Shown here: positions 7,051 through 15,520 of the stretch, one piece after another
Layout: each line of letters starts with the position of its first letter
Position numbering within the stretch: the first letter of the stretch is position 1
Notes under the pieces: model-generated
What the model was told of the DNA's origin: nothing
Databases searched by the model: none
The model's input: the letters and a program-made list of their open reading frames with translations, nothing else
Assembly: GCA_900548675.1 (NCBI GenBank)
Contig: URLJ01000031.1
Coordinates: forward strand, 1-17,694
Direction of reading: 5' to 3'
Length of the DNA: 17,694 nucleotides
From: an uncultured Mollicutes bacterium
GTDB taxonomy: Bacteria > Bacillota_I > Bacilli_A > ML615J-28 > CAG-313
Position numbers and translations under genes: made by a program

Positions 7051-9710
7051 AAAAAAGTTATGAAGTTGTAGACAGTTTAGAAACGCTCAATGCTCGTTTA
7101 GAAAGTATTAAAAGAGCCCAACAAAAATATGCAACTTATTCTCAAGAAGAAGTTGATAAAATCTTCTTAGCTGCAGCTTTAGCTGCTAACAATGCGCGAA
7201 TTCCACTAGCAAAATTAGCGGTAGAAGAAACAGGTATGGGTGTTGTAGAAGATAAGGTTATAAAAAACCATTATGCTTCTGAATATATTTATAATAAGTA
7301 CCGTAATGAAAAAACATGTGGTGTGATTGAAGAAGATAAGGCATATGGAATTACGAAAGTAGCTGAACCAATCGGTGTTATTGCGGCTGTTATTCCAACA
7401 ACAAACCCAACTTCAACAGCCATTTTCAAAACTTTACTAGCTCTTAAAACCCGTAATGGTATAATAATCAGCCCTCACCCAAGAGCTAAAAATTCAACTA
7501 TTGCAGCAGCAAAGGTTGTTTTAGAAGCAGCTGTTAAAGCAGGTGCTCCAGAAAATATTATCGGTTGGATTGATGTTCCTAGTCTAGAATTAACTAATAC
7601 GGTAATGAAGGAAGCCGATATAATTCTCGCAACAGGTGGTCCTGGAATGGTAAGAGCTGCTTATTCTAGTGGAAAACCTGCAATTGGTGTTGGTGCCGGA
7701 AACACTCCAGCTGTTATTACTGACTCAGCTGACATAGTTCTTGCTGTTAACTCAATTATTCATTCTAAAACATTTGACAATGGTATGATTTGTGCCTCAG
7801 AACAATCTGTAATAGTAATGGATAAAGTATACAACGATGCTAAAAAAGAATTTATGAAACGTGGCTGTTATTTCTTAAATGATGAAGAACTTAATAAAGT
7901 TCGTAAAACAATCATCATTAATGGATCACTTAATGCTAAAATTGTTGGTCAAAGTGCTTCAAAAATCGCAGCACTTGCCAATGTAAATGTTCCAGAAGGT
8001 ACAAAAATTTTAATTGGTGAAGTTGAAAGCGTTGAGCTTTCTGAAGAATTTGCTCATGAAAAACTTTCACCAGTTCTTGCAATGTATCGTGCTAAAACTA
8101 TAAACGATGCTTTCCAAAAGGCTGAAAGATTAATAGCAGATGGTGGATATGGACATACTTCATCAATATATCTTAATACGATAACTGCTAAAGACGAATT
8201 AGATGAATTTGTAAAAAGAATGAAAACATGCCGTGTTTTAGTTAACACACCTTCATCACAAGGTGGAATCGGTGATATATATAACTTTAAACTTGCTCCA
8301 TCACTAACTCTTGGTTGTGGATCATGGGGTGGAAATAGCGTTAGCGAAAACGTTGGCGTTAAACACTTAATTAATATAAAAACAGTTGCAGAAAGAAGAG
8401 AAAATATGCTTTGGTTTAGAACTCCAGAAAAGATTTATATAAAGAAAGGCTCATTGCCTGTTGCTTTAAATGAATTAAAAGAAGTAATGAATAAAAAACG
8501 TGTCTTTATTGTAACCGATAAATTCTTATACACTAATGGCAATGCTAACCCTATTATTGAAAAATTAAAAGAAATGGATATGCAATATACCGTATTCTTT
8601 GATGTAGAACCTGACCCAACACTTGCTTGTGCAAAAGCTGGTGCAAGTCAAATGCGTTCATTTAATCCAGATTGCATCATCGCTCTTGGTGGTGGTTCTG
8701 CAATGGATGCTGCTAAGATTATGTGGGTACTTTATGAACACCCTGAAGTAGATTTCTTAGATATGGCAATGCGTTTTATGGATATTCGTAAACGTATTTA
8801 TACTTTCCCTAAAATGGGTGAAAAAGCTTATTTCATCGCTATCCCTACATCAGCAGGTACAGGATCAGAAGTAACACCTTTCGCTGTTATTACTGATGAG
8901 ACTACAGGAGTAAAATATCCACTAGCTGATTATGAATTATTACCAAAGATGGCTATCATTGATACAGATTTCCATATGACAGCTCCACGTGGATTAACAT
9001 CTGCCTCTGGTATTGACGCTGTTTCCCATTGCTTAGAAGCTTATGCATCAATTATGGCAACCGATTATACAGATAGTTTAGCTTTACGCTCTTTAAAAAT
9101 TATTTTTGAATATTTACCAAGAGCTTATGAACATGGTACAACAGATGTTGAAGCAAGAGAAAAAATGGCCAATGCTGCAACAATGGCTGGTATGGCTTTC
9201 GCTAATGCCTTCCTTGGTGTATGTCACTCAATGGCACATAAACTTGGTGCATTCCATCACTTACCTCACGGCGTTGCTAATGCATTAATGCTTGATGAAG
9301 TAATTCGTTTTAATTCTAATAATGTACCTCAAAAGATGGGAACATTCCCACAATATGCTTATCCTCATACCTTAGAACGTTATGCAGAAGTTGCTGATTA
9401 TTTAGGTTTAGGTGGTAAAACAACTCAAGAAAAAGTTGACAATTTAATTAAGGCTATCGATGAATTAAAAGTAAAGATTGGAATTAAACCTACAATTAAA
9501 GATTATGTTCCTGATGAAAAAGATTTCTTAGCTCGTTTAGACGCAATGACTGAACAAGCATTTGATGATCAATGCACAGGTGCTAACCCAAGATATCCTT
9601 TAATGAGTGAAATTAAACAAATGTATTTGAATGCTTATTATGGAAGAAAATTTGTTGAAAAAGAAGTTCCACAACAAAATTCAAATCTAGAAACAAAGAA
9701 TAATAAATAG
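7047..9710 (+). CDS. adhE: Bifunctional acetaldehyde-CoA/alcohol dehydrogenase AdhE
   Basis: Reduces acetyl-CoA to acetaldehyde and then to ethanol, oxidising two NADH; forms spirosome filaments in known cases. The 887 aa are full length. The N-terminal aldehyde dehydrogenase half carries the catalytic Cys249 in FDNGMICASEQ. The C-terminal iron-dependent alcohol dehydrogenase half has GGGSAMDAAKIMW (548-560) and predicted iron ligands Asp657, His661, His727 and His741, each offset by four from the E. coli residues I recall (653, 657, 723, 737). It is placed right after rex with a four-base overlap, and AdhE is a classic Rex target in Firmicutes. This marks a fermentative, ethanol-forming organism. 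Confidence 0.96.
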   Translation: MKKSYEVVDSLETLNARLESIKRAQQKYATYSQEEVDKIFLAAALAANNARIPLAKLAVEETGMGVVEDKVIKNHYASEYIYNKYRNEKTCGVIEEDKAYGITKVAEPIGVIAAVIPTTNPTSTAIFKTLLALKTRNGIIISPHPRAKNSTIAAAKVVLEAAVKAGAPENIIGWIDVPSLELTNTVMKEADIILATGGPGMVRAAYSSGKPAIGVGAGNTPAVITDSADIVLAVNSIIHSKTFDNGMICASEQSVIVMDKVYNDAKKEFMKRGCYFLNDEELNKVRKTIIINGSLNAKIVGQSASKIAALANVNVPEGTKILIGEVESVELSEEFAHEKLSPVLAMYRAKTINDAFQKAERLIADGGYGHTSSIYLNTITAKDELDEFVKRMKTCRVLVNTPSSQGGIGDIYNFKLAPSLTLGCGSWGGNSVSENVGVKHLINIKTVAERRENMLWFRTPEKIYIKKGSLPVALNELKEVMNKKRVFIVTDKFLYTNGNANPIIEKLKEMDMQYTVFFDVEPDPTLACAKAGASQMRSFNPDCIIALGGGSAMDAAKIMWVLYEHPEVDFLDMAMRFMDIRKRIYTFPKMGEKAYFIAIPTSAGTGSEVTPFAVITDETTGVKYPLADYELLPKMAIIDTDFHMTAPRGLTSASGIDAVSHCLEAYASIMATDYTDSLALRSLKIIFEYLPRAYEHGTTDVEAREKMANAATMAGMAFANAFLGVCHSMAHKLGAFHHLPHGVANALMLDEVIRFNSNNVPQKMGTFPQYAYPHTLERYAEVADYLGLGGKTTQEKVDNLIKAIDELKVKIGIKPTIKDYVPDEKDFLARLDAMTEQAFDDQCTGANPRYPLMSEIKQMYLNAYYGRKFVEKEVPQQNSNLETKNNK

Positions 9711-9729
9711 ATAAGAAGGGAGAAAGAAT

Positions 9730-10479
9730 ATGAATCTTGAAAAAATTATTGCGATAAGAAATGCCAAAACAGTTTATAAAGATGGTGATAATTGTGTTAA
9801 AGTATTCAATGCTGATTATTCAAAAGCTGATATTTTGAATGAAGCTTTAAATCAAGCGCGTGTAGAAGAATTATCCCTCAATGTTCCAAAGATTAAAGAA
9901 ATAACTAAAGTAGAAGGTAAATGGGCTATCGTAACAGAGTATATAAAGGGTAAAACTTTACAACAACTTATGGATGAAAACCCTGAAAAGAAAAATGAGT
10001 ATTTGAGTAAATTTGTAGATTTACAAATTTTAGTTCAAAATAATACTTGCCCTTTATTAACAAAGTTAAAAGATAAAATGAATCGTAAGATAAAGCTTGC
10101 AGATATCAACGCAATGACAAAATATGATTTGCATACACGTCTTGAAAGTATGCCAAAAGGTAATGCTCTTTGCCATGGTGACTTTAACCCATCTAATATT
10201 ATTATTGCTGATGATGGAAAAGCTTATATCATTGACTGGTCACATGCAACCCAAGGTAATCCTTGTGCTGATGTAGCTAGAACGTATTTATTATTTTGGT
10301 TAGCCGGAGATTTAAATGGCGCCGAAAAATACTTAAATTTATATTGCGAAAAAAGCAAAAAAACACCCAAAGATGTTCAAAGATGGTTACCAATCGTTGC
10401 TGCTTCTCAATCAGTAAAAGGTAACGAAAAAGAAAGAGAATTCTTACTTTCATGGGTTAACGTTGTAGATTACGAATAG
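9730..10479 (+). CDS. APH/choline-kinase-like phosphotransferase
   Basis: A 249-aa protein of the aminoglycoside phosphotransferase/choline kinase fold. The catalytic loop CHGDFNPSN (148-156) has His149, Asp151 and Asn156, and the metal-binding Asp169 lies in IIDWSHA. An N-lobe Glu in the alphaC region (NEALNQARVEE) and hinge TEYIKGKTL fit the kinase fold. The substrate is unknown; sugar, choline/ethanolamine or a small alcohol are possible, and nothing shows drug resistance. The ribosome binding site is AGAAGGGAG. It lies 19 bases after adhE and 11 before a ferredoxin-like gene, so it belongs to the redox operon, an unusual place for such a kinase. Confidence 0.75.
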   Translation: MNLEKIIAIRNAKTVYKDGDNCVKVFNADYSKADILNEALNQARVEELSLNVPKIKEITKVEGKWAIVTEYIKGKTLQQLMDENPEKKNEYLSKFVDLQILVQNNTCPLLTKLKDKMNRKIKLADINAMTKYDLHTRLESMPKGNALCHGDFNPSNIIIADDGKAYIIDWSHATQGNPCADVARTYLLFWLAGDLNGAEKYLNLYCEKSKKTPKDVQRWLPIVAASQSVKGNEKEREFLLSWVNVVDYE

Positions 10480-10490
10480 GAGATATTATA

Positions 10491-10739
10491 ATGATTAAAA
10501 TAACAGTATGTATTGGTAGTTCTTGCCATATTAAAGGATCACGTCAAATTGTTGAACAATTACAATATTTAATTAATAAGTATAATGTATCAGATAAAGT
10601 TGAATTAGGAGGAACATTCTGTACTGGTAGATGCCAAGAAGGAGTTTGTGTAATAGCTCATGATAAGATTTTTTCACTAACTACAGACAATGTTAATGAG
10701 TTCTTCCAACATGAAGTTTTAGAAAAACTAGAAAAATGA
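10491..10739 (+). CDS. Thioredoxin-like [2Fe-2S] protein, copy 1
   Basis: An 82-aa single-domain protein like the C-terminal thioredoxin-like ferredoxin of NuoE/HndA. Cluster ligands are Cys7 and Cys12 (VCIGSSC, CX4C) and Cys44 and Cys48 (FCTGRC, CX3C); an extra Cys53 follows. It should pass electrons between NADH oxidoreductase or hydrogenase modules. It overlaps the next gene by four bases (ATGA), its tandem paralogue. The ribosome binding site is AGGAGA before the ATG. Confidence 0.85.
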   Translation: MIKITVCIGSSCHIKGSRQIVEQLQYLINKYNVSDKVELGGTFCTGRCQEGVCVIAHDKIFSLTTDNVNEFFQHEVLEKLEK

Positions 10740-10984
10740 TAGATATAAAAGTATGCATAGGAAGTTCTTGTTTTTTAAAAAATTCTTCAGCTATTGTTGA
10801 ATATTTAAAAAATAGAATTGAAAAAGAAAATTTAAGCGATAAAATCATCTTGTCAGGAAGTTTTTGTGCTGGCAAATGTAATCGTGTTGGTGTGACTATT
10901 TTCGTTAATAACGAAATATATACCGGAATTACAGCTGAAAGTATAGCTCAATTCTTCGATGATAAAATTAAACCATTATTATAA
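10736..10984 (+). CDS. Thioredoxin-like [2Fe-2S] protein, copy 2
   Basis: Tandem paralogue of the preceding gene with the same 82-aa length and identical cluster positions: Cys7, Cys12 (VCIGSSC) and Cys44, Cys48 (FCAGKC). Outside these motifs the two proteins have diverged, so duplication is not recent and each may serve a different partner. Start overlaps the previous stop (ATGA), and the hydrogenase-type gene follows 13 bases later, suggesting the three act as one electron-transfer unit. Confidence 0.85.
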   Translation: MIDIKVCIGSSCFLKNSSAIVEYLKNRIEKENLSDKIILSGSFCAGKCNRVGVTIFVNNEIYTGITAESIAQFFDDKIKPLL

Positions 10985-10997
10985 TTAGAGGTGAAAT

Positions 10998-11636
10998 ATG
11001 CCTAATTGTTTGACATTAAAAAAATCGAATTGTAAAAATTGCTACAAATGTATTCGTCACTGTCCTGTTAAGTCAATTCGCTTTTCAGCAAATCAAGCAC
11101 ATATAATAGATACTGATTGTATTTTATGCGGACAATGCTTCGTTGTTTGCCCTCAAGATGCAAAGGAAATTAGAAGTGACATTGAAAAAGCTCGTTTACT
11201 TTTAAGTTTAAAAGTACCTGTTGTTGCGAGTATTGCTCCATCATTTATTGCCAATTATGATGGCCTAGGAATCGAAAGCCTTAGAAAAGCTCTTAAAAAA
11301 TTAGGCTTTTATGAAGTTGAAGAAACTGCTATCGGAGCCACAATAGTTAAAAATGAGTATGATCGTATTTTAAAGGAAGGCAGTAGTGATGTATTAATAT
11401 CATCATGTTGCCATTCTATCAATCTTTTAATTCAAAAATATTTTCCAAAGGTTTTACCTTATCTTGCAAACGTAATGAGCCCAATGCAAGCCCATTGCAC
11501 AGATATTAAAAAACGATATCCTGGTGCTAAAACAATTTTCATTGGTCCATGTGTTGCTAAAAAAGATGAAGGAGACAGAGAGTGTAACCGAAAAATTAAA
11601 AGAAGAAAATCCAATAGAGTGGATACAAAGAATTAA
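10998..11636 (+). pseudogene. [FeFe]-hydrogenase-like protein, 3'-truncated by a mobile element
   Basis: The intact part (residues 1 to about 191) has two 4Fe-4S motifs, C12xxC15xxC18xxxC22P and C41xxC44xxC47xxxC51P, then the hydrogenase large-subunit C-terminal domain with L1-like SSCCHS (Cys137/138), SPMQAHC and L2-like FIGPCVAKKDE (Cys185). The IGPC form is more like the group B/C/D (some putatively sensory) enzymes than canonical group A, which have MPC. The third H-cluster motif, with two essential cysteines, is missing. After Glu191 (about 11570) the reading frame continues as 21 basic residues (GDRECNRK...) that are an out-of-frame reading of a transposon gene. The product can hardly hold an H-cluster, so I call it broken. 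It was the last recognisable gene of the rex-adhE operon; ribosome binding site AGAGGTG. Confidence 0.85.
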
Positions 11637-11688
11637 TAATATCTGTAATAGAGCAGAAGAAATAACAATTAATGAAATAAATAAGTAA
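11566..11688 (+). pseudogene. C-terminal remnant of a TnpV-type transposon protein
   Basis: A second frame over the end of the hydrogenase fragment reads MKETESVTEKLKEEN, then PIEWIQRINNICNRAEE and stops at 11686-11688. This pattern (TE-LK-EN--EW---MNNI---A-EI) matches the C-terminus of TnpV proteins of clostridial mobile elements as I know it. A full TnpV is about 120 aa, so only about the last 40 codons remain, joined directly to the hydrogenase gene. The ATG at 11566 is probably just an internal Met or fortuitous. Family call from memory of the motif. Confidence 0.65.
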
Positions 11689-11694
11689 TCATTA

Positions 11695-11735
11695 AGCTCT
11701 CTAAGATGTCTATATAGCTACCTTCTTGGAGAGCT
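11695..11735 (+). terminator. Terminator-like hairpin after the TnpV remnant
   Basis: AGCTCTCTAAGA (11695-11706) pairs with TCTTGGAGAGCT (11724-11735), 12 pairs with one G-T wobble, around a 17-base loop. A T-rich tail (GCTATTTGTTTTGTT) follows. It lies seven bases after the TnpV stop and probably came with the element. The following bases to 11803 hold no gene I can recognise. Confidence 0.5.
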
Positions 11736-11803
11736 GCTATTTGTTTTGTTAAAACTTTCTTGGTATAACTTTAGACAACTACTATAATAATTAATGGACT
11801 CTT

Positions 11804-13063
11804 TTAGAGTTGGGATAACCCGCTCTCAGTTAGAACATAAATTATATCGGCAACCTCGTCTAGGTATTTACGGTCATGTGAGATACTGATTATTGTACCA
11901 TTGAACTCGTATAATGCTTGTCTTACTATTGGCGCAGACAATGGAGAAAAGTTTCTTGTTGGCTCATCTAAAATCAGAACATTGCACCCTTTTAACACCA
12001 TATTCAAAAAAATTAATTTGGCTTTTTGACCACCGCTTAGTTCGCCAATTTTGTTTGACATTTCATTAGTTGTAAATTTCATACTTCCCATAAAACACAT
12101 TGCCTTCGTCAAGTCATTTTTATCATAATTAGACTCTAAAAACTCAATGGGTGTTTTTGAAAAATCAAGAATTTCCTCGTAATTTTGTGGCATATATCCT
12201 ATATTAATATCATTTTTGTCTTTCAACTCTTCCCATATTTTTTTTAGCAGCGTAGATTTTCCTACGCCGTTTTTACCTATGATACATATATGTTGTTTTC
12301 CACTAATCGATATTCTTATTTCCCTAGACAAAACATTGGACCCAACTTTCAATTCAGTAATATAATAATCTAGAATTCTTTTCTGAGATGGTATATTAAC
12401 TGAGGGATCAAAACGTGTAATTATACTCTCTTCTTTATTGGGGATGTCTGTAAAGTCTTCGCTTTCACGTTCAAGTCTTTTCCCTTTAGCTACGATTGTT
12501 TGCATACTTTTTTTCGCCCTACCATCAGAAGATGCAATGCCGTCAGGATTTTTCCATCCGCTATTATGTTTTGCTTTTTCGTATAATTGAAGTAACCTTT
12601 CTCTTTTTTTCTTATAATCACTTCTTTCTTTTTTTGCAATCTGGGTTTGTTTATCAAAGAAAAGTTTTCTTGATTCCAAATAATCTGAATATTTTAATCT
12701 GGAAATAGTAATTTTATTCTTGGTTTTTCTGATAAGTTGTTCTATATGAATTATCGTGTTTGCAGTATTTTGAATTAATGTTTCGTCATGTGAAACAAAA
12801 ACAATAGGTATTGTGCTATTCTTTATAAATTCTTCTAAATACACAAGTGTTTCTATATCTAAATCATTGGAAGGTTCATCTAAAAATAAAACATCCGGCT
12901 CTTCACACACTAGTTTCAATAATTGTATTTTTATTTTTTCTCCGCCTGACAATGTTTTTATAATTTGATTAGATAAAAGAAAATCATAGTTGAGATTCAA
13001 ACAATCTACATACTCATACTTTGAATAAATATCCACATCATTAAAATACTCATAAACACACAA
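11804..13063 (-). pseudogene. ABC-F ATPase, 5'-truncated (ribosome-protection type)
   Basis: Soluble twin-ATPase of the ABC-F family, members of which displace antibiotics from the ribosome. The first ABC domain lacks its Walker A and Q-loop and begins near the signature TLSGGEKIKIQLLKL, followed by Walker B LFLDEPSNDLD and VSHDE. A basic linker rich in Lys/Arg follows. The second domain is complete: GKNGVGKSTLL, LSGGQKAK, LILDEPTRNFSPLS and SISHDRKYL. The DEPTRNFSPLS string is typical of antibiotic-resistance-type ABC-F proteins as I know them. About 100 N-terminal residues are gone, and the likeliest start is a TTG (13063) without ribosome binding site. The 5' end is joined by deletion to the upstream enolpyruvyl transferase gene, with 58 bases of frame overlap. 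Probably inactive. Confidence 0.85.
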
Positions 13064-14259
13064 TAATAGTTTAAGTTGGATGGCTTTATAAAGATTGTGT
13101 TGTCTTTTATAGTTATGTTTGCACCTAATTGGATTAAATTATTCACATACATAAATCTGTCTTTCCATACATATTCTGTTATAGAGCAATCAGTTGAACC
13201 ATATAAAGAAAGCAGAACAAAAAAAGGTTGATGATCACTTTGGATGGTTGTAGGGGTTACTTCAATGTTTAAGCCTTTGATATCGCCCTTTTTTTGTATA
13301 TGTAAATTGTTTCTTTCCCATTTTATAGATACTCCCATTGCCAATAGAATATCTATCTCAGGTTTTAAAGTTAGCGAAATTGTTTTCTTGTTTAAATCTA
13401 AAAATGTCAAATTTGTATTATTTATTAAAGCTAACGTGGAATATGTTATAATTTCACTTATGCATTGAGTTAGATTAAATTCAATATACTGATTGGAAGA
13501 AGCCATAACATTTCCACTGCAGACAATAGAATTATCAGAGATGTCAATTTTTTTACCTATTAAGCGCAAAAAATCAATCATATCATAGACATCCGTTTTT
13601 AAATATGGATTTTTTATGATAAATTTTTGTTTGTTAACAGATAAAAGTAATGCCGTTTTAGTGGCCCCTCCTACAAGCGGTCCACTCAAATCTTCGCTAG
13701 AGTATGAAAAATTTTTTATATCTAACTCGGTTATATCGCTATTGTCACCAAAATTACCTATTATTCTATTAGATTCTATACTTATTTTGTGATTAAAACA
13801 TTCAATCACTGAAGCAATATGAGAAAATGGTCTATTATGTGAATCTATCGAATCACCAATTTGACAACCTCCAGAACCATAATATTCAAATTTTCCTAAT
13901 GCAATTAATAGCGCCGGGCACAAATACATAGAACCATGAATACACTTTCCTAAAAAGAAAGGAATGTTGGCATTACATATGGTACTTGCGTCAATAAACA
14001 AACGTTTGTTATATATTTTTGCAGTACCACCTAGTTCATTTATTATTGCGATAAAAACATATGTATCACTTACTATAGGTGGATTAACAATAACAGTCTT
14101 CATTTTGAGTGCAATAGTTAATGCTATTATTTGAACCATTGAATGTTTGTATCCATCCAAACTTAAGGAGGCATTAACTGGACTATTTTTGCTCACACTT
14201 ATATTAATATTTTTATTTTCTCCTTTAAACAAAAAATCGGATAAACATTTATATTCCAT
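13006..14259 (-). pseudogene. MurA-like enolpyruvyl transferase, 3'-truncated
   Basis: EPT-fold protein most like UDP-GlcNAc enolpyruvyl transferase. DGYKHS (35-40) stands where MurA has the Lys-Asn pair, so Asn is His here. Cys132 in GGCQIG matches the catalytic, fosfomycin-targeted Cys115, and SDHQ near residue 330 matches the catalytic Asp305 region; ITEYVWKDRFMYVNNL matches ITETIFENRFMHV. The protein then leaves the family after about IFIKPSN: the last 60 or so residues of MurA, with an active-site Arg, are replaced by a hydrophobic tail read out of frame from the ABC-F gene. The start has AAGGA upstream. Divergence from MurA suggests a specialised enzyme, with substrate unknown. Confidence 0.75.
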
Positions 14260-14365
14260 AATAGATTCCTTGTAACTCTAATTGTTGATAGACAAAAAAA
14301 CAGATCGCCTATGCATCACAAACAAAATACGGTTAATTTAGTGTTTTGTTTTGTAATTAATTTTG

Positions 14366-14389
14366 TCTCTGTCCGAGATAAGTGTTGGT
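14366..14389. repeat. 24-bp inverted repeat, left copy
   Basis: Reverse complement of 15607-15630 with one mismatch (G at 14384). Read on + it encodes SLSEISVG and continues MHN and a stop, while the other copy, on -, is the C-terminal SLSEISIGE of the RlmN-like gene. The two copies enclose the rlmA-like gene with its promoter, leader and terminator, about 1.2 kb in all. Confidence 0.85.
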
Positions 14390-14439
14390 ATGCATAACTG
14401 ACCTGTTTATTCATTTTCTATGAATGCCCTGGGTAAACG

Positions 14440-14471
14440 AAAAGGAACAAGGTATATTTCATCCTTGTTCC
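14440..14471 (-). terminator. Terminator of the rlmA-like unit
   Basis: GGAACAAGG (14444-14452) and CCTTGTTCC (14463-14471) form a perfect 9-bp stem with a 10-base loop. On the - strand the stem is followed by TTTTCG, so it fits an intrinsic terminator about 75 bases past the rlmA-like stop. It sits inside the 24-bp repeat pair. Confidence 0.65.
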
Positions 14472-14490
14472 TATCGGTCAGTATGTGCTA

Positions 14491-14532
14491 TTCAGTTCAA
14501 CAAATTGGAATTTGTTGCTCCGTCAAACTGAA
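14491..14532. other. Palindromic 3'UTR structure after the rlmA-like gene
   Basis: CAACAAATT (14498-14506), GG, AATTTGTTG (14509-14517) is a 20-bp palindrome. Outer arms TTCAGTT (14491-14497) and AACTGAA (14526-14532) extend it with an 8-base bulge. It lies 11 bases after the stop codon of the - strand gene, before its terminator. Could be a recombination site remnant or an mRNA 3' stabiliser. Confidence 0.4.
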
Positions 14533-14543
14533 AGTTTCAAGCG

Positions 14544-15374
14544 TTATAGACTTCCCACAAATATCTCTGCATCAATCGTCAAAGTTTTTAGCTTTTTGAA
14601 ATCAATCTCAGTTTTATCTACATGGAAGAGCAGTGGGGTCATGTCTGCAAAAATTTTAATATCCTCTAACGGCATTTCATATGATTCTGAAACTCTTTTT
14701 TGGTAAATAACAGAATACTGCTTCTTGAATAAGTTAATCACATTCTCATTGGAATACTCTTGATTTTTCAAATGTTCTTTTGCAATGTTTCTGAACTCCA
14801 TCAGATGTTTATTCCCAGGAATAACCTTTACAATATAGCCGCTATCCGTCAGAACTCTATTGAACTCCAAATAATTAGCTGGTGTAAATATGTCCAGTAT
14901 ACAGTCTACTGAGTGGTCTCTAATTGGCATATTTTCCAAATCACCCACAAACCACTTTATAGACTTACTACCGTCTCTTTTTGAAGCAAGGGAAATGGCA
15001 TCTTTTGAAATATCAAAAGCAACTATATCTGCTTGAAATAGTTCTTTGATTTTTCTAGAATAATATCCTTCACCACATCCGACATCAAGAATAGTTGTTA
15101 TGTTTTCAAGCTTGCTCAATATATGTGTTATCTCCGTAAGAATATGTGAATAGTATCCCTTTTCTAAAATATCCATTCTGCTTTCAAAAGAAGTTCTGCT
15201 ATAATGCTTAGATTGCTTTTGATTTAATGCAAAATTCACATATCCTAATTTAGAAATATCGAAACAATGCTTATTACTACACAGCAAACTATTGCCTACC
15301 ATCTTTAACTTTCGTTTACATATTGGACAACGAAAAAGCTTTTCGCTGTCATTAAATCTAATAATTTTATTCAT
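14544..15374 (-). CDS. RlmA-family 23S rRNA (guanine-N1) methyltransferase
   Basis: SAM-dependent methyltransferase like E. coli RlmA (G745) and TlrB/RlmA-II (G748), which modify the nascent-peptide tunnel of 23S rRNA; the G748 type gives tylosin-class macrolide resistance. The N-terminal zinc site is intact: Cys16, Cys19, Cys32 and His36 (FRCPICKRKL, CSNKH), followed by FDISKLGYVNF. SAM motif I is ILDVGCGEGYYS near 95-106. At 276 aa it has family length. I set the start at MNKIIRF (15374), since GGAGG lies five bases upstream; longer in-frame starts run through the attenuator. It has its own promoter, leader peptide, alternative hairpins and terminator. G745 versus G748 cannot be told from sequence. 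A macrolide-inducible resistance gene is inferred from the leader. Confidence 0.85.
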   Translation of the reverse strand: MNKIIRFNDSEKLFRCPICKRKLKMVGNSLLCSNKHCFDISKLGYVNFALNQKQSKHYSRTSFESRMDILEKGYYSHILTEITHILSKLENITTILDVGCGEGYYSRKIKELFQADIVAFDISKDAISLASKRDGSKSIKWFVGDLENMPIRDHSVDCILDIFTPANYLEFNRVLTDSGYIVKVIPGNKHLMEFRNIAKEHLKNQEYSNENVINLFKKQYSVIYQKRVSESYEMPLEDIKIFADMTPLLFHVDKTEIDFKKLKTLTIDAEIFVGSL

Positions 15375-15375
15375 G

Positions 15376-15449
15376 ACATCCTCCATTATTACATTCTTGC
15401 CCGAAAGCGAGTTATGTAATACGGATGTACCGCAACACAACTCGCGGTA
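15376..15449 (-). promoter_or_regulatory. Translational attenuator of the rlmA-like gene
   Basis: Between leader stop and gene start three stems are possible. A: TACCGC/GCGGTA (+ 15444-15449 with 15428-15433). B: 7-bp GCGAGTT/AACTCGC (+ 15439-15445 with 15407-15413). C: an 8-bp plus 6-bp stem (+ 15414-15421 with 15387-15394, and 15423-15428 with 15376-15381), which ties up part of the GGAGG ribosome binding site. B encloses the left arm of C, so B and C compete. Model: without drug A and C form and the gene is off; a ribosome stalled on the leader breaks A, frees B, and so opens C. Pairings are seen; the model is inference. Confidence 0.65.
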
Positions 15450-15476
15450 TTATCTTAATCTCATATATGCTGTCAT
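15450..15476 (-). CDS. Leader peptide MTAYMRLR
   Basis: An eight-codon open frame, ATG ACA GCA TAT ATG AGA TTA AGA TAA, behind a near-perfect ribosome binding site (GAGGAGGTG, seven bases of spacing). Its end, MRLR, holds the Arg-X-Arg pattern known to stall ribosomes carrying a macrolide. ErmDL (MTHSMRLR...) is the example I recall, and this peptide has the same length before MRLR. It lies between a promoter and the attenuator stems of the rlmA-like gene. I infer that it is the drug sensor. Confidence 0.8.
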   Translation of the reverse strand: MTAYMRLR

Positions 15477-15520
15477 CTTATCACCTCCTCAAATTCAAGT
15501 TTGTATAACTATTTTATTGC

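Noticed and set aside
9106..9288. Small + frame inside adhE and similar frames inside other genes
   Set aside because: They are alternate frames of well-supported genes with no ribosome binding site or recognisable product.
9730..10479. Aminoglycoside resistance gene
   Set aside because: The fold is shared with many metabolic kinases, and the gene sits in a chromosomal redox operon, not in the accessory region.
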